From an uncultured Ignavibacteria bacterium (GTDB lineage Bacteria; Bacteroidota; Ignavibacteria; Tepidaquicellales; Tepidaquicellaceae): a stretch of DNA of 7,759 nt. Under the pieces are notes generated by a model. That model was not told the origin of the DNA, searched no databases, and saw nothing but the letters and a program-made list of their open reading frames with translations. Below are positions 5,456 through 7,759 of the stretch, in pieces; within the stretch, counting starts at the first letter, position 1; every line of letters starts with the position of its first letter. Location of the stretch: assembly GCA_937974175.1 (NCBI GenBank), contig CALJIG010000029.1, forward strand, positions 1 to 7,759, in the 5' to 3' direction. The position numbers and the translations under genes are program-made.

Positions 5456-5564
5456 GAGGGGTGTTTGAACGGACACTCACCGCTCCCTATAAATCAGGGC
5501 GACCTCCACTAAGGAAGGAATTCTATTCACAATATAGTTACCTTACATTTAGTCGGAAAAAAGT

Positions 5565-5930
5565 CGGATTCTTTTTCAATTACGAATTCCAAATTACGAA
5601 TTACGAGTTACGAGTTACGAGTTACGAATATTGTTACCAGTTAATTGTTAATTGTTAATTGTAAATTGTAAATTGTAAATTGCAAATTGAAATATTGACG
5701 GGTTTTTGACGGGTTTTCAAAAAACCGGTATTGTAAAAACAACACTGCCATTTTTTGGTAATATATACCTGTCATGGTAACCAAAAATTCTCCCCTTGAG
5801 GGGAGTCCCGACGAAGTCGGGGAGGGGTGTTTGAACGGACACTCACCGCTCCCTATAAATCAGGGCGACCTCCCTTAAGTAAGGAATTCTATTCTTAATA
5901 TAGTTACCTTAAATTTGGTCGGAAAAAAGT
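5565..5930. repeat. Large intergenic repeat, copy 2 (366 bp)
   Basis: Same organisation as copy 1. Heptamers of the ATTACGA/GTTACGA type fill 5579-5627 (seven units, one degenerate as ATTCCAA). GTTAATT/GTAAATT/GCAAATT heptamers fill 5640-5688 (seven units). The 249-bp core is at 5682-5930. By hand alignment the core differs from that of copy 1 by about ten substitutions and two single-base indels that cancel, roughly 95% identity. Positions 5757-5873, covering both hairpins, are identical to 5391-5507. The difference in unit length comes from the heptamer arrays and the 28-base insert. Confidence 0.9.
5790..5821. repeat. Twin GC-rich hairpins in core copy 2
   Basis: An exact second copy of the hairpin pair at 5424-5455: CTCCCC-TTGA-GGGGAG at 5790-5805 and CCCGAC-GAA-GTCGGG at 5807-5821. 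Confidence 0.8.
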
Positions 5931-6076
5931 CGGATTCTTAAATCAATTACGAATTCCAAATTACGAATTACGAGTTACGAATATTGTTACTAGTTAATTG
6001 TTACTAGTTAATTGTTACTAGTTAATTGTTAATTGTTAATTGTTAATTGCTAATTGCTAATTGCTAATTGTTAACT
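5931..6076. repeat. Large intergenic repeat, copy 3 (heptamer part only)
   Basis: The unit starts again with CGGATTCTT and ATTACGA-type heptamers (5946-5980, five units). It then runs into an enlarged second array at 5986-6076 of 13 heptamers: three copies of the 14-mer GTTACTAGTTAATT, three GTTAATT, three GCTAATT and one GTTAACT. The 249-bp core is absent, so the region as a whole reads A-B-A-B-A. AT-rich sequence and the terminator of the barrel operon follow directly. Confidence 0.88.
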
Positions 6077-6111
6077 GAATAAATATAATAAGAATAAATT
6101 TATTATAAAAT

Positions 6112-6147
6112 AATATCCTCCCTATTAGTAGTAATAGGGAGGATATT
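6112..6147 (-). terminator. Perfect 16-bp stem terminator of the CTD/barrel operon
   Basis: AATATCCTCCCTATTA (6112-6127), loop GTAG, TAATAGGGAGGATATT (6132-6147): a perfect 16-bp stem. It lies 17 bases past the stop of the minus-strand barrel gene. The minus-strand continuation (ATTTTATAATAAATTT) is T-rich though not a pure U-tract. It may also stop any transcription coming out of the repeat region on the plus strand. Confidence 0.8.
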
Positions 6148-6163
6148 TTACTTGACAGGAAAA

Positions 6164-6871
6164 TTAAAAATAAACGCAGAGTCCGAAAGCAACGCCCTGG
6201 TTATTCAGGCTATATTGTTTAACAACATCTGAAGAATTTGAGTGGAGCACCCCTTCAGTTCTATAAGAATATATATCTTCATTGGACTGGCTTTTAGTAT
6301 ATCCGAATGCTAAAGAATACTCAGCGAAGATGCTGAAAGATCTTATCGGAAAAAATTCAACACCAAGGTTAGTATTTATGCCATATTCAAATGCTTCACC
6401 TTTATTATACCTGTCTTCATAATTTTCGTTTCTGTAATTATAAGTCTGCACATAATCATTTTTTTGCCGCTCATACTTGCCGTACAATCCAAGCCCCACA
6501 TAAAAATTTACATCTGCCTTTGGCTCTATGTAAATATAATACGAAGGATATACTGCAATTGTATAATTATATCCGGCGCGTGCATATAAACTTCGAGATG
6601 TATCTTCCCGGTTGTCTCCTGTTCCATCTTGATTCTCATAACTTACCGATAGTCCCAGGCGGAATGCATGCGCATCGCTTGTGTGCTTTTTTATTGAAAG
6701 TGTAAATCCATTTAAAGTTGTAAGCCTGAAGTTCTGGTCGATGCCGAACATTAAAGCCCAGCTGCCTTCCTTCAACGAGTTTTCTCTTCCTTTGGATTTT
6801 GTCTGTGAGTGAATTGAAGAAGTGCTTATTAAAAATAAAAATACAACGGCGAGAAGTGCTGTTTTTTTCAT
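6164..6871 (-). CDS. Outer-membrane beta-barrel protein
   Basis: A 235-aa protein with a clear Sec signal peptide (MKKTALLAVVFLFLISTSSIHSQ, cleavage near 22). The mature part is made of alternating short strands rich in Tyr, Phe and Gly, for example FRLGLSVSYE (70-79), LYARAGYNYTIAVY (95-108), NFYVGLGLYGKYE (122-134), FEYGINTNLGVEFFPI (161-176) and FSIFAEYSLAFGY (179-191), ending in VAFGLCVYF. A C-terminal Phe is the usual BAM-recognition signature of outer-membrane barrels, and the strand count suggests a small barrel of about eight to ten strands. The long charged segment at 134-160 is probably a surface loop. It is the last gene of an operon whose two upstream genes encode small secreted T9SS-CTD-like proteins, 18 bp apart. 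No specific family could be named, and transport or enzyme activity is not claimed. Confidence 0.82.
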   Translation of the reverse strand: MKKTALLAVVFLFLISTSSIHSQTKSKGRENSLKEGSWALMFGIDQNFRLTTLNGFTLSIKKHTSDAHAFRLGLSVSYENQDGTGDNREDTSRSLYARAGYNYTIAVYPSYYIYIEPKADVNFYVGLGLYGKYERQKNDYVQTYNYRNENYEDRYNKGEAFEYGINTNLGVEFFPIRSFSIFAEYSLAFGYTKSQSNEDIYSYRTEGVLHSNSSDVVKQYSLNNQGVAFGLCVYF

Positions 6872-6889
6872 GTAGGGTTATGGTTTAGG

Positions 6890-7276
6890 TTATCTTTTTA
6901 ATAAGAAGGAAGTCGTTACAGTTTTTCCGTAAGCATCTATTTTCACTGTGTAAGTTCCGTTTTCATAAAATTTAAAAAACTCTAAAAGGTTTAAACGAAT
7001 AGAATATATTCCTTTCATCGTATAGTCCTCATAAATATTTCTGAGAAAATTATCTCCGTGATACAATGAAATTCTGACAAGACAATTTTCAGGAACATCA
7101 ATAGTATAAGACGGCGGATATGAATTTGATGAAGGTCCGAAAGGATTCGGGAAGGAATAAATATTTAAACTATCAGGTTTTCTATCCGAATCTTTTTGAA
7201 AATATTTGAAACTTTCCTGTGCAAATAGAATATTTCCTGTAAAACTCAAGTACAATAAAAAAAATACTTTCTTCAA
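6890..7276 (-). CDS. CTD-only mini-protein with intact PNPF motif
   Basis: A 128-aa secreted protein. A signal peptide (MKKVFFLLYLSFTGNILFA, cleavage after Ala19) is followed by a 20-residue linker and then only a T9SS sorting-domain-like fold: FPNPFGP at 42-48, YTIDVPENCLVRISLY (57-72), YEDYTMKGIYSIRLN and YENGTYTVKIDAYGKTV, ending TTSFLLKR. The order of motifs matches the CTD of the 695-aa protein (YPNPFNP, FDLP, VKISVF, GSY, GVYYYRI, KKMILIK). No cargo domain precedes it. The start codon is TTG at 7276: no ATG exists in frame before the PNPF region, and MKKVFF begins a perfect signal peptide. GGAAA a few bases before may serve as a weak Shine-Dalgarno. It starts 11 bp after the stop of the preceding paralogue and is followed 18 bp later by the barrel gene. 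Confidence 0.8.
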   Translation of the reverse strand: MKKVFFLLYLSFTGNILFAQESFKYFQKDSDRKPDSLNIYSFPNPFGPSSNSYPPSYTIDVPENCLVRISLYHGDNFLRNIYEDYTMKGIYSIRLNLLEFFKFYENGTYTVKIDAYGKTVTTSFLLKR

Positions 7277-7287
7277 ATTTCCAGTAA

Positions 7288-7689
7288 TTATTTTACAAAA
7301 ATTATTTTTTTCTGCTTGCTGAAATTACCCGATTTCATTTCCAGAAAATAAACTCCGCTGGGAAGCGGTTTTAATTCCGTGATATTATATGTATCAATAT
7401 AATACGTACCGGCTTCAAAATTTTTATTGATTAACTCGGAAATGAATTTGTTATCGTAATCGTACATTTTAATAGATACATCTGAATTTTCAGGAACATC
7501 AAACAAAATATATTTTTGCGGAGTGAGCGGAACGCGCGGACTATATATATCAAACTTTTCCGGTACAGAACTATTTTGTTTTTCAATCCTGATAGTATCT
7601 GACGGAGTAAAATTTAATGAAGCGCTTTTTGAAAATACAGAACCGGAAGAAATGAAAAGTAATACTGCTGTAATAAATGCTTTAGTCAT
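7288..7689 (-). CDS. CTD-only mini-protein with degenerate PNPF motif
   Basis: A 133-aa secreted protein. A signal peptide (MTKAFITAVLLFISSGSVFS, cleavage about 20) and a short polar linker lead into a T9SS-sorting-domain-like fold: VPEKFDIYSPRVPLTPQKY (42-60), ILFDVPENSDVSIKMYDYDN, FEAGTYYIDTYNI and LPSGVYFLEMKSGNFSKQKKIIFVK. It aligns along its length with the CTD of the 695-aa protein (IPDKFFLY...IKFDLPKNS...LSSGVYYYRI...KKMILIK). The YPNPFNP signature, however, is replaced by YSPRVPLTP, losing the Asn-Pro-Phe core. It shares DVPEN with the downstream mini-protein, so the two are probably paralogues. First gene of the operon; the ATG at 7689 has an A-rich leader without Shine-Dalgarno. What it carries or binds is unknown; a structural subunit or adaptor for the barrel is possible. 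Confidence 0.82.
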   Translation of the reverse strand: MTKAFITAVLLFISSGSVFSKSASLNFTPSDTIRIEKQNSSVPEKFDIYSPRVPLTPQKYILFDVPENSDVSIKMYDYDNKFISELINKNFEAGTYYIDTYNITELKPLPSGVYFLEMKSGNFSKQKKIIFVK

Positions 7690-7706
7690 GTTAAAGTTTT
7701 TTTTAA

Positions 7707-7735
7707 ATAATAATCCGTAAATTATATTTTGTAAA
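7707..7735 (-). promoter_or_regulatory. Candidate sigma-70-like promoter of the CTD/barrel operon
   Basis: On the minus strand TTTACA (7730-7735), a 17-base spacer and TATTAT (7707-7712) make a good -35/-10 pair, 17 bases before the ATG at 7689, which would leave a very short leader. A perfect TATAAT also lies upstream (complement of 7738-7743), but its -35 would fall at or beyond the window edge. In AT-rich DNA such matches arise by chance. Confidence 0.35.
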
Positions 7736-7759
7736 TAATTATAGCAGTAGAAAAAATTT

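Larger units (their letters stand above)
5162..5564. repeat. Large intergenic repeat, copy 1 (403 bp)
   Basis: The unit begins CGGATTCTT...CAATTACGAATTCC and has three parts. The first is a TTACGAR-type segment, interrupted here by a 28-base hairpin insert (5196-5223). The second is an array of 11 heptamers (5246-5322: GTTAATT, GCTAATT, GTTAATT, GTAAATT, five GTTAACT, GTTAATT, GCAAATT). The third is a 249-bp core (5316-5564, sharing the GCAAATT unit). The core holds an 11-bp tandem pair (TTGWCGGGTTT), an ACCGGT site, twin GC hairpins at 5424-5455, further short stems, and ends in GTCGGAAAAAAGT. No transposase and no convincing coding sequence lie in it. It ends 12 bases from the NTPase start codon. 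Confidence 0.9.

Noticed and set aside
5461..5658. Plus-strand ORF of 65 aa ending in NYEFQITNYELRVTSYEY...
   Set aside because: It is the translation of the heptamer arrays and hairpin core; 7-bp repeats give such Tyr/Glu/Leu/Thr strings in any genome. No RBS or domain is present.
5162..5930. Insertion sequence or MITE with defined ends
   Set aside because: The units are in direct tandem, no terminal inverted repeats or target-site duplications can be delimited, and no transposase is encoded, so only a repeat is called.
5246..6076. CRISPR array
   Set aside because: The repeats are contiguous 7-mers without unique spacers, and the two long units are too large and too few; no cas genes.
6391..6705. 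Plus-strand 104-aa ORF
   Set aside because: Antisense to the barrel gene, with no features of its own.
7523..7720. Plus-strand 65-aa ORF
   Set aside because: Antisense to the signal peptide and linker of the 133-aa CTD-only protein.

Overview
The window comes from an AT-rich bacterium of the Bacteroidota/Chlorobiota (FCB) group, most likely an Ignavibacteria-type lineage. The main evidence is a secreted protein ending in a type IX secretion (T9SS) sorting domain with the YPNPFNP...IKFDLP...LSSGVYYYRI...KKMILIK pattern. Two smaller proteins with the same fold, a Bacteroidota-style outer-membrane barrel and mostly weak Shine-Dalgarno sequences agree with this. Species cannot be decided from the window.

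Layout. (1) 51-2138 (+): a 695-aa T9SS cargo with sialidase-like Asp-box motifs, a fibronectin-III-like domain and a C-terminal sorting domain, followed by a strong hairpin at 2161-2192. (2) 2394-4269, all on the minus strand: a stress/iron-flavoured cluster. A 59-aa lipoprotein overlaps by one base a low-affinity-iron-permease-family membrane protein, which is followed after 20 bp by a DUF892/YciF ferritin-like protein and a terminator. Next, as its own unit with its own terminator, comes a 117-aa disordered, hydrophilin-like protein. (3) 4628-5149 (-): a small P-loop NTPase of the topology-modulation/FlaR-like type, with short tandem duplications at both its start and its stop codon. (4) 5150-6111: about 1 kb without a gene, almost filled by a repeat arranged A-B-A-B-A. 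A is a pair of heptanucleotide microsatellites and B is a 249-bp core carrying twin GC-rich hairpins. (5) 6164-7689 (-): a three-gene operon encoding two tiny secreted proteins that consist of little more than a signal peptide and a T9SS-sorting-domain-like fold, then an outer-membrane beta-barrel protein, ending in a perfect 16-bp stem hairpin at 6112-6147.

How the genes relate. The minus-strand stress cluster suggests envelope and iron or oxidative-stress adaptation. The last operon links CTD-only mini-proteins to an outer-membrane barrel and is the best candidate here for an undescribed system. The repeat region looks like non-coding mobile or slippage-prone DNA that reaches to within 12 bp of the P-loop NTPase gene and so forms its entire upstream region.
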